64,000 bases of DNA from Pseudooceanicola nanhaiensis DSM 18065 (GTDB lineage: Bacteria; Pseudomonadota; Alphaproteobacteria; Rhodobacterales; Rhodobacteraceae), in NCBI RefSeq assembly GCF_000688295.1, contig NZ_JHZF01000011.1:1024288-1088287 (forward strand), written 5' to 3'. Below the pieces are notes generated by a model that made no database searches, was not told the DNA's origin, and worked only from the letters and a program-made list of their open reading frames with translations. The translations under genes were made by a program, and so were the position numbers. Positions 1 through 7,455 of the stretch are shown piece after piece. How positions within the stretch are numbered: the stretch's first letter is position 1; every line of letters starts with the position of its first letter.

Positions 1-149
1 GCGGCTACGATGGCGGGATAATCCGCGCCTGCGGCCTGCAGCACGGCAAAGCCCGGCAGACGCGCGGGGCGGGCATGGACCCGCTCCCCGGCGACGATTT
101 CCATGAGCGGGACGTGACGGAGAGTGCCATAGGCAAAGACCCGTGGCAT
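1..149 (-). CDS. trgB: TrgB-like protein, N-terminus (partial, runs off left edge)
   Basis: Only the first 49 codons are inside the window. The N-terminus reads MPRVFAYGTLRHVPLMEIVAG; the FAYGTLR signature is the substrate-loop motif of gamma-glutamylcyclotransferase/AIG2-like domains. In Rhodobacter the tellurite-resistance protein TrgB follows trgA and is, as far as I recall, a larger protein with a NUDIX hydrolase part; that part would lie outside this window. The start lies 3 bases after the trgA stop, so it is translated from the same operon. The domain call is from sequence; the name TrgB is inferred from position. Confidence 0.7.
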   Translation of the reverse strand, partial: MPRVFAYGTLRHVPLMEIVAGERVHARPARLPGFAVLQAAGADYPAIVA

Positions 150-152
150 CGG

Positions 153-608
153 CTAGTTCCACCGCCGCGCGGCGATCTCGGTCAGCACGCCCGCGATGCA
201 GCCGCCGATCACCAGCGTCAGGATGATGTTGGCATGCAGCAGGTGCTGGCCGTAATTGCCGCCGATCCGGACCATGTCCTCGATCCCCTCGACCGGGCCG
301 CGATAGCGCCGTTCCAGCGCAAGGCGCAGCATCTCGTTCGCGGTGACGAGCGCCAGCACCCAGAACACCGTCGCGGCGGCGGCGGTCATGCCGACGCTCA
401 TCGCGATCGCGGCACCGAGCGCCCCGGTCGCGCGCGAGCCCAGCACCCTGTAGCCGCAGACGAAGCCCACAACCACGGACAGGGTGACGAACCAGCCGAA
501 ATTGTAGCTACCGTAGACCGCGAGCAGCTCGGTCTTCACCAATCCGGACACGATCCAGGCCAGGAAGGCGGTGAGCGCCCCCGCGACCACCTTGGGCATC
601 GTCATCAT
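153..608 (-). CDS. trgA: TrgA family membrane protein (tellurite resistance)
   Basis: This 151-residue protein has about four hydrophobic segments (near residues 5-25, 35-55, 62-90 and 123-145) and belongs to the TrgA family, first described as part of the Rhodobacter sphaeroides tellurite-resistance locus trgAB. The biochemical role of TrgA is not established. The gene sits 4 bases after cfa and 3 bases before the trgB-like gene, so it is third in a photolyase-cfa-trgA-trgB operon. The start gives MMTMPKVVAG; methionines 1, 2 and 4 are all possible starts. Confidence 0.8.
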   Translation of the reverse strand: MMTMPKVVAGALTAFLAWIVSGLVKTELLAVYGSYNFGWFVTLSVVVGFVCGYRVLGSRATGALGAAIAMSVGMTAAAATVFWVLALVTANEMLRLALERRYRGPVEGIEDMVRIGGNYGQHLLHANIILTLVIGGCIAGVLTEIAARRWN

Positions 609-612
609 GAGG

Positions 613-1821
613 TCAGCGCGGCCTTGTCACTGTGATCTGGGTCACGTCGCAGTTACCGGAGGCGAAGGTCGCCGCGCAAGACGTCAGGTAGAAATTCCAC
701 ATCCGCCGGAAGCGGTCGTCGAAGCCGAGGGCGGCGACATTGTCCCACTTCTCGTTGAACGTGTCGTACCAGCGCCGGAGCGTCTGGCTGTAGCTCGGCC
801 CGAACTCGATATGGCGCGCGACCGAAAGGCCCGCCTTCTCGACCTCGGCCTTCAGCACGGCCGGGCTGGGCAGCATGCCGCCCGGGAAGATGTATTTCTG
901 GATGAAGTCGACCCCCCGGCGATAGGCCTGCCAGCGGCCGTCGTCGATCGTGATGATCTGCAGCGTGGCGTTGCGGCCGGGCTTCAGGCTCTTGTGCACG
1001 GTGTCGAAATAGGACGGCCAGTAGCGTTCGCCGACCGCCTCGAACATCTCGATCGAGGCGATGCCGTCGTAGGTGCCGCGCTCGTCGCGGTAATCCTGCA
1101 GGCGAAGCTCCACGAGGTCCGAGAGCCCGGCCTTCTGGATCCGCGCCTGCGCATAGTTCAGCTGCTCGCGCGAGATCGTCAGCCCGGTGACCTTCAGCCC
1201 GCGCTCCTTCGCGGCATATTCGGCGAACCCGCCCCAGCCACAGCCGATCTCGAGCACGTGCTCGCCCGGCTTCACGTCCATCTGGTCGACCATGGAGGCG
1301 TATTTCGCCGTCTGCGCCGCCTCGAGGCTTTCCTGCCCGGTCGCGAAGAGCGCCGAGGAATAGGTCATCGTCTCGTCCAGCCAGAGGGAATAGAAATCGT
1401 TCCCGAGGTCGTAATGGTACGAGATGTTCCTGCGCGCCTGCTTCTTGGTGTTGCGGTTCATCCAGTGGCGCATCCGCTCGTAGACGCGGACGAAGGCCAT
1501 GCCCGGGAAACCGTCGTAGAGCGCCTCGTTCCCCATGTAGAGGAAGTCGAGGAAGGCCTGCAGGTCGGGGGTGGACCACCAGCCCTCGAGATAGGCGTCG
1601 CAGAAACCGAGATCGCCCTCGCGGATCAGGCGGGCGAAGGTGTCGGGATTGTGGATATGCACCTCGGCCACCGGCCCGGGCGACTGCCCCTCGGCCCGGA
1701 AGACGCGCCCGTCGGGCAGGTGAATGTCGAGCCGCCCGGTCGGGATGGTCTTGGCCACGTCGAACACCCGCGCCATGTAGCGCGGCAGGTCCGCCTGCCC
1801 CCTGGTCTCGGTCAGGATCAT
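613..1821 (-). CDS. cfa: Cyclopropane-fatty-acyl-phospholipid synthase family methyltransferase
   Basis: This 402-residue SAM-dependent methyltransferase adds a methylene group to unsaturated acyl chains of membrane phospholipids (family knowledge). Visible signatures are the SAM-binding motif VLEIGCGWGGFAEYAA at about residues 190-205, the preceding HYDLGNDFYSLWLD block, and the C-terminal YIFPGGMLPS and RRWYDTFNEKWD motifs of the CFA family. Length matches bacterial Cfa. It is 71 bases downstream of the photolyase gene. An AAGGAG ribosome-binding site precedes the ATG and overlaps a perfect inverted repeat. In R. sphaeroides a Cfa gene belongs to the sigma-E singlet-oxygen response. Confidence 0.92.
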   Translation of the reverse strand: MILTETRGQADLPRYMARVFDVAKTIPTGRLDIHLPDGRVFRAEGQSPGPVAEVHIHNPDTFARLIREGDLGFCDAYLEGWWSTPDLQAFLDFLYMGNEALYDGFPGMAFVRVYERMRHWMNRNTKKQARRNISYHYDLGNDFYSLWLDETMTYSSALFATGQESLEAAQTAKYASMVDQMDVKPGEHVLEIGCGWGGFAEYAAKERGLKVTGLTISREQLNYAQARIQKAGLSDLVELRLQDYRDERGTYDGIASIEMFEAVGERYWPSYFDTVHKSLKPGRNATLQIITIDDGRWQAYRRGVDFIQKYIFPGGMLPSPAVLKAEVEKAGLSVARHIEFGPSYSQTLRRWYDTFNEKWDNVAALGFDDRFRRMWNFYLTSCAATFASGNCDVTQITVTRPR

Positions 1822-1831
1822 GGGTAACTCC

Positions 1832-1845
1832 TTACCATTTGGTAA
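1832..1845. promoter_or_regulatory. Perfect inverted repeat over the cfa ribosome-binding site
   Basis: Arms TTACCA and TGGTAA are exact reverse complements separated by two bases. The repeat lies 11 bases before the cfa ATG, and its proximal arm overlaps the AAGGAG ribosome-binding site. It could be a repressor operator separating cfa-trgAB control from the upstream photolyase gene. Function is inferred from symmetry and position only. Confidence 0.45.
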
Positions 1846-1892
1846 ATGCTATGCGCCGCGCGGGGGCGCGGCAAGTCTTTCGGGCCGGCCCG

Positions 1893-3302
1893 TCAGGACC
1901 GTGCCTCCTCATAGGCCGCGAGTGCCCGGTCGCGCCCCTCCTTGAGCCCCACGATCCGGTCGGGGTCCGGATCGCCGGGGTCCATGCGCCAGCTCCGGGG
2001 AATCGCGTCGAAATAGCTCAGCGCGGTCCGGGTCGGCTGCGCCTCGCCCTCCGCCAGCCAGCGGCGGCGGTAGGCGCGGTCGGGATCGAAGCGTTCGGCC
2101 TGCGTCTCGGGGTTGAAGACGCGGAAATAGGGCGCCGCATCCGGACCGGACCCGGCGACCCATTGCCAGCCGAGCGCATTCGAGGCCGGGTCCCAGTCGA
2201 CAAGGCATTCCTCGAACCACTTCTGGCCGATCCGCCAGTGGCACAGCAGATGCTTGCAGAGATAGCTCGCGACGATCATCCGCGCCCGATTGTGCATCCG
2301 CCCGGTGACGAAGAGCTCGCGCATCGCGGCATCGACCACCGGCTCGCCGGTGCGGCCGCGCTTCCATGCGATGACCTCCTTGCGGCGATCATCGTCGTTC
2401 CACGGGAAATCCCGCCATTCCTCGCGCCAGTTCTCCTCGGTGATATGCGGGGTGTGGAAGACGAGGTGATGCGAGAACTCGCGCCAGGCGAGCTCCTTGC
2501 GGAAGGTCTCGGCCCCCTCGCCCGAGGCGTCGAGCGACCTCGTCCAGAGCGTCAGCGGAGAGATCTCGCCCAGCGTGAGGTACTGGCTCATCCCCGAGGT
2601 GCCGTCCTCGGCCAGCATGTCGCGCGCACCGGCGTAATCGTCGATCCGGCGCGCCACGAACTGCCCGAAGCGCCGGTTGGCGGCCGCCTCGCCCGCATCG
2701 ACATGCTCCGCCACCACCGCGGCGCCGCGGTTCATCGCCCCGCCGAGGCTCCAGTCGGCCAGCCTGTCGGAGCGGGGCCATCTGTCCGGTGCCGTCAGGT
2801 CGGGCTTCGGACAGGGCGCGGGCAGGTCGCGGCCCTTCACGGCCTTCCAGTACGGGGTGAACACCTTGTAGTAGCCGCCCTGCCCCGTTTCCACGGTCCA
2901 GGGTTCGAAAAGCAGGTGGCCCGGGAAGCTCCTGGCCTCGAGCCCGTCATCGCGCAGCCCGGCCTTGACCCGCTCGTCCCGCTCGCGCGCGGCGGGCTCG
3001 TAGAGGCGCGACCAGTAGATCGTGTCGGCGCCGGTCTCCTCGACCAGCTCGCGCAGCACCTCGAGCGCCGGGCCCGCCCGCAGCACCAGACGGGAGCCGG
3101 CCGTCTCGAGCGCCTCGGCGAAGACCTCGAGCCCGCGCTCGAGCCGCCAGCGCGGCGCGGCGCCCATGTCATCCACCACGGCATCGCGGATGAAGACCGG
3201 CACGACCGGCCGCCCGCCCTCGGCCGCGGCCCTGAGCGCGGGGTGGTCCGCCAGCCGCAGATCGCGCCGGAACCACATGATACAGGGGGATTTTCCGCTC
3301 AT
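1893..3302 (-). CDS. phrA: Deoxyribodipyrimidine photolyase
   Basis: This 469-residue FAD flavoprotein would split UV-induced cyclobutane pyrimidine dimers using light. It starts with the photolyase signature IMWFRRDLRLADHPAL, and the C-terminal FAD/DNA-binding half shows the motifs WREFSHH, GRTGEPVVDAAMRELFVTGRMHNRARMI (two parts of one block) and WQWVAGSGPDAAPYFRVFNP. A longer reading frame begins at a TTG at 3353, but that codon overlaps a likely -35 element, so the ATG at 3302 with GAGGCAG upstream is chosen. It is first in the operon with cfa, trgA and trgB. In R. sphaeroides phrA is controlled by the sigma-E/ChrR singlet-oxygen pathway. Confidence 0.93.
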   Translation of the reverse strand: MSGKSPCIMWFRRDLRLADHPALRAAAEGGRPVVPVFIRDAVVDDMGAAPRWRLERGLEVFAEALETAGSRLVLRAGPALEVLRELVEETGADTIYWSRLYEPAARERDERVKAGLRDDGLEARSFPGHLLFEPWTVETGQGGYYKVFTPYWKAVKGRDLPAPCPKPDLTAPDRWPRSDRLADWSLGGAMNRGAAVVAEHVDAGEAAANRRFGQFVARRIDDYAGARDMLAEDGTSGMSQYLTLGEISPLTLWTRSLDASGEGAETFRKELAWREFSHHLVFHTPHITEENWREEWRDFPWNDDDRRKEVIAWKRGRTGEPVVDAAMRELFVTGRMHNRARMIVASYLCKHLLCHWRIGQKWFEECLVDWDPASNALGWQWVAGSGPDAAPYFRVFNPETQAERFDPDRAYRRRWLAEGEAQPTRTALSYFDAIPRSWRMDPGDPDPDRIVGLKEGRDRALAAYEEARS

Positions 3303-3321
3303 CTCTGCCTCGCTCTTTCCC

Positions 3322-3352
3322 GTGTTACGCACCCCGCCGCCCGGCCGGATCA
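3322..3352 (-). promoter_or_regulatory. Candidate sigma-E (RpoE/ChrR-type) promoter of the photolyase operon
   Basis: On the minus strand TGATCC (3347-3352) is followed after 19 bases by TAACAC (3322-3327), about 20 bases before the photolyase ATG. TGATCC is the characteristic -35 element of Rhodobacter sigma-E promoters, with a TAA-containing -10 about 18-19 bases downstream, and phrA is a known sigma-E target there. The match is direct; the assignment to sigma-E is inference. Confidence 0.6.
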
Positions 3353-3398
3353 ATCGCGCGCCGCCGGCCCTTGCGGCAGGTCCGCGATGTCAGCCACG

Positions 3399-3431
3399 AA
3401 AAAGGCCGGCCGGAGTTTCCCCCGGCCGGCC
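3399..3431 (-). terminator. Rho-independent terminator of the usp-BCCT operon
   Basis: Read on the minus strand, a perfect 10-bp G+C stem (3422-3431 pairing with 3404-3413) with an 8-base loop is followed directly by five T residues (3399-3403). It lies about 30 bases after the BCCT transporter stop, which is exactly where termination is expected. Confidence 0.9.
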
Positions 3432-3461
3432 CGTGAACGCCCGTCATCGCAAGCCTTGCGC

Positions 3462-5108
3462 TCAGCCCAGCTTGCGCTCGGCCTGAAGCCCGCTCCAGAT
3501 CGTCCAGCACATCATCAGAAGCACGATGGTGAAGGGCAGACCCGTCGAGATCACCATCGACTGCAGCGAGGCGAGCCCGCCCGCCGAGAGCAGCAGCACG
3601 AGGGCCACGGCACCTTCGAAGACGCACCAGAACACCCGCTGGGGCACCGGCGCATCGACCTTGCCGCCCGCGGTGATCGTGTCGATGACCAGCGAACCGG
3701 AGTCCGAGGAGGTCACGAAGAAGACGATCACGAGGACGATCCCGATCAGCGAGGTGATCCCCGTCAGCGGCAGCTCGTCGAGCATCTTGAAGAGCTTCAG
3801 CTCGAGCGGCGCGTCGACCGCCGCGGTGTAGCCCGCGTGGACGACCTGGTCGATCGCGACGCCCCCGAAGACCGACATCCACAGGACGCAGACCAGCGAC
3901 GGGATCAGCAGGACGCAGATCACGAACTCACGCACCGAACGGCCGCGCGAGACGCGGGCGATGAACATGCCCACGAACGGCGACCAGGAGATCCACCAGG
4001 CCCAGTAGAACGAGGTCCAGCCCTGCATGAAGTTCACGTCCTCGCGCCCGATCGGGTTCGCCAGCGCCGGCAGGTACTGGAAATAGGCCAGCAGGTAGTC
4101 GAAGAAGCCGGTCATGATCGCGACGAAGCCGCCGACGACGAGCACGAAGAGCAGCAGCGCGAAGGCCAGGCCCATGTTGATCTCGGACAGGATCTTCACC
4201 CCGCCGTCGAGGCCGCGGAGGACCGAGATCAGCGCGATCGCGGTGATGCTGGAGATCAGCAGGACCTCCATCGTCGGCCCCACCGGGATGCCGAAGAGCT
4301 CGTTCAGGCCCGCGTTGGCCTGCGTCGCGCCGAAGCCGAGCGAGGTCGCAAGGCCGAAGAGCGTGGCAAAGACCGCGAGCGTGTCGATGATGTGGCCCCA
4401 CCATCCCCAGACACGTTCGCCGAGGATCGGGTAGAAGGCCGAGCGGATCGTCAGCGGCAGGCCCTTGTTGTAGCTGAAGAGCGCGAGCGCCAGCGCCACC
4501 ACCGCGTAGATCGCCCAGGGGTGCAGGCCCCAGTGGAAGATCGTGGCGGCCATGCCGAGGCGGGCCGCCTCGACCTCGTCGCCCTCCGCGGCACCCAGAG
4601 GCGCCCAGTCGGTGCGCACGCCGTCCTCGCCCACGGAGACGCCGCCGAAGGACGACGCGTAGTGGCTGAGCGGCTCGGACACGCCGTAGAACATCAGCCC
4701 GATGCCCATCCCGGCCGCGAAGAGCATCGCGAACCAGCCGATGTAGTTGTAATCGGGCGTCGCATCGGCGCCGCCCAGACGGACCGAGCCCACGGGGGTC
4801 ACGATCAGCAGCAGGCAGAACAGCACGAAGATGTTCGCCGCGCCCAGGAAGAACCAGTCGAAGCCCTTGGTCACGGTGTCGAAGAGCCAGCTGAAGGCGT
4901 CGCCCGCCTGTTCCGGCAGGGCCAGCGTGTAGAACACGAAGGCCACGATGCTGAGACCCGAGATCAGGAAGACCGGGTTGTGGATGTCGAAACCGAACGG
5001 CCCGACCGAGCCGTCGATATTGTCCTGTCCGATCTCGTATTCGGTGTCGATGATATCCGAATGGCCTTCCGGCTCCGGAATACCCTGATTGGCACTTTCA
5101 TCCGTCAT
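3462..5108 (-). CDS. BCCT family betaine/choline/carnitine-type transporter
   Basis: This 548-residue inner-membrane protein has about 12 hydrophobic segments after a 40-residue acidic cytoplasmic N-terminus. BCCT signatures are GMGIGLMFYGVSEPLSHY and the Trp-rich signal WTSFYWAWWISWSPFVGMF followed by IARVSRGRSVREF. BCCT carriers take up quaternary ammonium compounds or DMSP, usually with Na+ or H+; the substrate cannot be read from sequence. AGGAGGG precedes the ATG. The gene is 36 bases downstream of a universal stress protein gene and ends at a strong terminator, so the pair is one operon. A nearby acuI-like gene makes DMSP a possible substrate. Confidence 0.92.
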   Translation of the reverse strand: MTDESANQGIPEPEGHSDIIDTEYEIGQDNIDGSVGPFGFDIHNPVFLISGLSIVAFVFYTLALPEQAGDAFSWLFDTVTKGFDWFFLGAANIFVLFCLLLIVTPVGSVRLGGADATPDYNYIGWFAMLFAAGMGIGLMFYGVSEPLSHYASSFGGVSVGEDGVRTDWAPLGAAEGDEVEAARLGMAATIFHWGLHPWAIYAVVALALALFSYNKGLPLTIRSAFYPILGERVWGWWGHIIDTLAVFATLFGLATSLGFGATQANAGLNELFGIPVGPTMEVLLISSITAIALISVLRGLDGGVKILSEINMGLAFALLLFVLVVGGFVAIMTGFFDYLLAYFQYLPALANPIGREDVNFMQGWTSFYWAWWISWSPFVGMFIARVSRGRSVREFVICVLLIPSLVCVLWMSVFGGVAIDQVVHAGYTAAVDAPLELKLFKMLDELPLTGITSLIGIVLVIVFFVTSSDSGSLVIDTITAGGKVDAPVPQRVFWCVFEGAVALVLLLSAGGLASLQSMVISTGLPFTIVLLMMCWTIWSGLQAERKLG

Positions 5109-5144
5109 TCTTGTGTCCCTCCTGCCTGTTATCGTTTGTGGGGA

Positions 5145-5561
5145 TCATCCGCGCACCACCAGCACCGAGACCTTCGCATGTGTCGCGATCGTCCCGCCGT
5201 TGGAAGGCCAGATGTAGTCGGTGATGTTGGGAACGTGGCTTGCCATGACCACGAGGTCGGCGCCGGTCTCGTCCACCGCCTTGAGCAGCGTGGGATCGAG
5301 GTCGGTCGACGGGTCGTGGCTGGTCATCGCGTGCGCCGTCGCCTTGTGGCCGTGCTTGCCCGCCTCGGTCTCGGCGAAGGCCTTGAGCTTCTCGGCGAAC
5401 TCCTGCGGCGAATGCGCGACCGATGACGGCGTGGCGGCTGAAACGCCGACATAGGTGACCGTGGCGCCGTAGAGCCCGGCGAGGTCGGCCGCGCATTTCA
5501 GCGCGTGGCCGAGCTTGTCCACATGGGCAAGATCGACCGGTATCATGATGTTCGAAAACAC
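5145..5561 (-). CDS. Universal stress protein (UspA family) paired with BCCT transporter
   Basis: This 138-residue cytoplasmic UspA-fold protein starts MFSNIMIPVDLAHVDK from a GTG with GGAGG five bases upstream; an out-of-frame ATG overlaps it, and a longer upstream ATG frame lacks a ribosome-binding site. The C-terminal strand VSVLVVRG fits the family. The usual ATP loop G-x2-G-x9-G-S/T is poorly conserved here (SHVPNITDYIWPSNGGT), so nucleotide binding is uncertain. It is co-transcribed with the BCCT gene. In Halomonas a Usp protein, TeaD, regulates the ectoine transporter TeaABC, and a similar role here is an inference. Confidence 0.85.
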   Translation of the reverse strand: MFSNIMIPVDLAHVDKLGHALKCAADLAGLYGATVTYVGVSAATPSSVAHSPQEFAEKLKAFAETEAGKHGHKATAHAMTSHDPSTDLDPTLLKAVDETGADLVVMASHVPNITDYIWPSNGGTIATHAKVSVLVVRG

Positions 5562-5699
5562 ATTTTCCTCCGTTTCATGCGCGGAGGGCGGCCCTAACCG
5601 GGGCCGTCGTCGCACTCGGTCGCGGGGTCATGGGGGCCCCGTCTCCGCGCTGTCCGTCTTGACGGGCCTGCCGATCGCAACGCCCGGTGATGGAGCGAA

Positions 5700-5727
5700 G
5701 GTATAGCTGACCGGGGCCGGCGGACAA
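5700..5727 (-). promoter_or_regulatory. Candidate promoter of usp-BCCT operon
   Basis: On the minus strand TTGTCC and TATACC are separated by 16 bases, a reasonable housekeeping-type match. It would give a leader of about 130 bases before the GTG of the stress protein gene. The surrounding intergenic stretch 5562-5796 shows no reading frame I would support. Confidence 0.5.
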
Positions 5728-5796
5728 CCGCCTGCGCCCGTTTTTCGGGCAGAAACGACACCTTGCGCCGTTTCCGCCCCACGTATTGCCGTAACG

Positions 5797-6789
5797 TCAG
5801 CCGTTCACGTCGACAACCACCCGGCCCTTCACCTGGCCCTTCAGGATGTCGGCGCCGAGCTTCGGCAGGTCCGACAGGGTCGCGGGCTGGACCATGGCGT
5901 CGAGCTTGTCCATCGGCAGGTCCTTCGCGATGCGCTGCCAGGCCCGCACGCGGTTGTCGTAGGGCTGCATCACGCTGTCGATGCCCAGGAGGTTCACGCC
6001 GCGCAGCAGGAAGGGCACCACGGTCGCGGGCAGCGCCGCGCCCCCGGCCAGCCCCACGGCCGCGACCGAGGCGCCGTATTTCATCTGCCCCAGCACCCGC
6101 GCCAGCATCGCGCCGCCGACCGCGTCAACGCAGCCCGCCCAGGTCTCGGATTCGAGCGGGCGCTTGGTGGTTTCGGCCAGGTCCTCGCGCGGCACGATCT
6201 GCGTCGCGCCGAGGCTCCTGAGGTAATCGGCGGTTTCGGGCCGCCCCGTGACCGCCGCGACCTCGTGGCCGAGGTTGGCCAGGATCGCGGTCGCGACGGA
6301 CCCCACGCCGCCCGCCGCGCCGGTCACGAGCACCGGCCCGTGGCCCGTCTTCAGCCCGTGATCCTCGAGCGCCATGACCGCCAGCATCGCGGTGAAGCCC
6401 GCGGTGCCGACCGCCATCGCCTGCGAGGTCGACAGCCCCTCGGGCAGCGGCACCAGCCAGTCGGCCTTGACCCGCGCCTTCTGGGCATAGCCGCCCCAAT
6501 GCGCCTCGCCGACGCGCCAGCCGGTCAGCACGACCTTGTCACCGGGCTTGTAGCGATCGTCCGAGGACTCCTCGACCGTGCCGGCGAAGTCGATCCCCGG
6601 CACATGCGGATACTTCCGCACCAGCCCGCCGCCCTTGGGCGAGAGGCAGAGCCCGTCCTTGTAGTTCACGGTGGAATACTCGACCGCGACGGTAACCTCG
6701 GCCTCGGGAAGGTCCGACAGCGCGAGAGACTTGACCTCGGGGCTGGCGGTGCCTTCGTCGTCCTGCGACATGACGAGCGCGTTGAACAT
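5797..6789 (-). CDS. acuI: Acrylyl-CoA reductase (NADPH) / YhdH-type MDR oxidoreductase
   Basis: This 330-residue medium-chain reductase would reduce acryloyl-CoA to propionyl-CoA, the detoxification step in acrylate and DMSP use in Rhodobacter. Family marks are YSTVNYKDGLC, the substrate-side VPGIDFAGTV, and the NADPH-binding TGAAGGVGSVATAIL near residues 156-170. No zinc ligands are seen, as expected for the YhdH/AcuI branch. AGGAGGAATATC precedes the ATG. No acuR or dddL neighbour is present, so a general enal or quinone reductase is possible. It follows the DinB-like gene by 53 bases. Confidence 0.75.
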   Translation of the reverse strand: MFNALVMSQDDEGTASPEVKSLALSDLPEAEVTVAVEYSTVNYKDGLCLSPKGGGLVRKYPHVPGIDFAGTVEESSDDRYKPGDKVVLTGWRVGEAHWGGYAQKARVKADWLVPLPEGLSTSQAMAVGTAGFTAMLAVMALEDHGLKTGHGPVLVTGAAGGVGSVATAILANLGHEVAAVTGRPETADYLRSLGATQIVPREDLAETTKRPLESETWAGCVDAVGGAMLARVLGQMKYGASVAAVGLAGGAALPATVVPFLLRGVNLLGIDSVMQPYDNRVRAWQRIAKDLPMDKLDAMVQPATLSDLPKLGADILKGQVKGRVVVDVNG

Positions 6790-6842
6790 GATATTCCTCC
6801 TGGTATTTCAGATATTTTGGGATCGAAGCTCAGGCACCGCCT

Positions 6843-7349
6843 TCACGACGCCCCCGGCATGACGAACAAATCCGTGTCCTCGGTCTTCGCGCCTGCCGCG
6901 GTGAGCATGGCGTGGATCTGACCCCGGTGATGGGTCTGGTGATTGAACATGTGCATGACGCAGAGCGCGTAGGGCATCGTCACCTCGCGCCCGACGGCGC
7001 CCGAGACCCAGGTCAGCTTGCCGGTCAGATCGACCGCATGCAGCGACTCGGCCCAGAGCTCGATCCTGCCGTCGAGGCGGAAGCGCTCGGCCTCCCAGGC
7101 GGAGGACGTGGGATTGAGATCGCGGCTCTCGCGGATCGAGACCGCGGGCTTCTCGACATCCGAGAAGCGCGACATCCACATCCGGTCGCCCCAGAGAAGA
7201 TGGTTCGCCGTGCCGAGGATCGACCCGAAGAACGCGCCCCGTTCGGCGGTCAGCTCCGCCTCGGGCAGCTGCGCCATCGCCCGACGGAGGCAGCCGTTCT
7301 GCCACGTGTTGTAGCGGGCCATGGTGGCGCAATAGGCAGGCGTGATCAT
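6843..7349 (-). CDS. DinB family protein
   Basis: This 168-residue four-helix-bundle protein belongs to the DinB/YfiT-like superfamily. Histidines in TANHLLWGDRMWMSRF (about residue 48) and in the C-terminal MFNHQTHHRGQIHAML (about residues 134-149) match the metal-binding triad of the family. Members include thiol transferases and DNA-damage-inducible proteins; the substrate is unknown. GAAGGGA lies upstream of the ATG. It probably shares a transcript with the acuI-like gene. The 106-base gap to aroB holds three spaced GGTTCGG repeats. Confidence 0.82.
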   Translation of the reverse strand: MITPAYCATMARYNTWQNGCLRRAMAQLPEAELTAERGAFFGSILGTANHLLWGDRMWMSRFSDVEKPAVSIRESRDLNPTSSAWEAERFRLDGRIELWAESLHAVDLTGKLTWVSGAVGREVTMPYALCVMHMFNHQTHHRGQIHAMLTAAGAKTEDTDLFVMPGAS

Positions 7350-7455
7350 CGGCGCGTCCCTTCGTCCGGCCCGTTGGTTCGGGGGTGGTTCGGCGGGGTG
7401 GTTCGGGCGCGATATTCACAACCCCTGCAACCGGATGGCAAGCCCCCCTGCCGGA

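Noticed and set aside
1839-5426. A 1195-codon plus-strand reading frame opposite photolyase, BCCT and usp
   Set aside because: It mirrors three clear genes on the other strand, has no start signals and is His/Arg/Pro-rich without family motifs.
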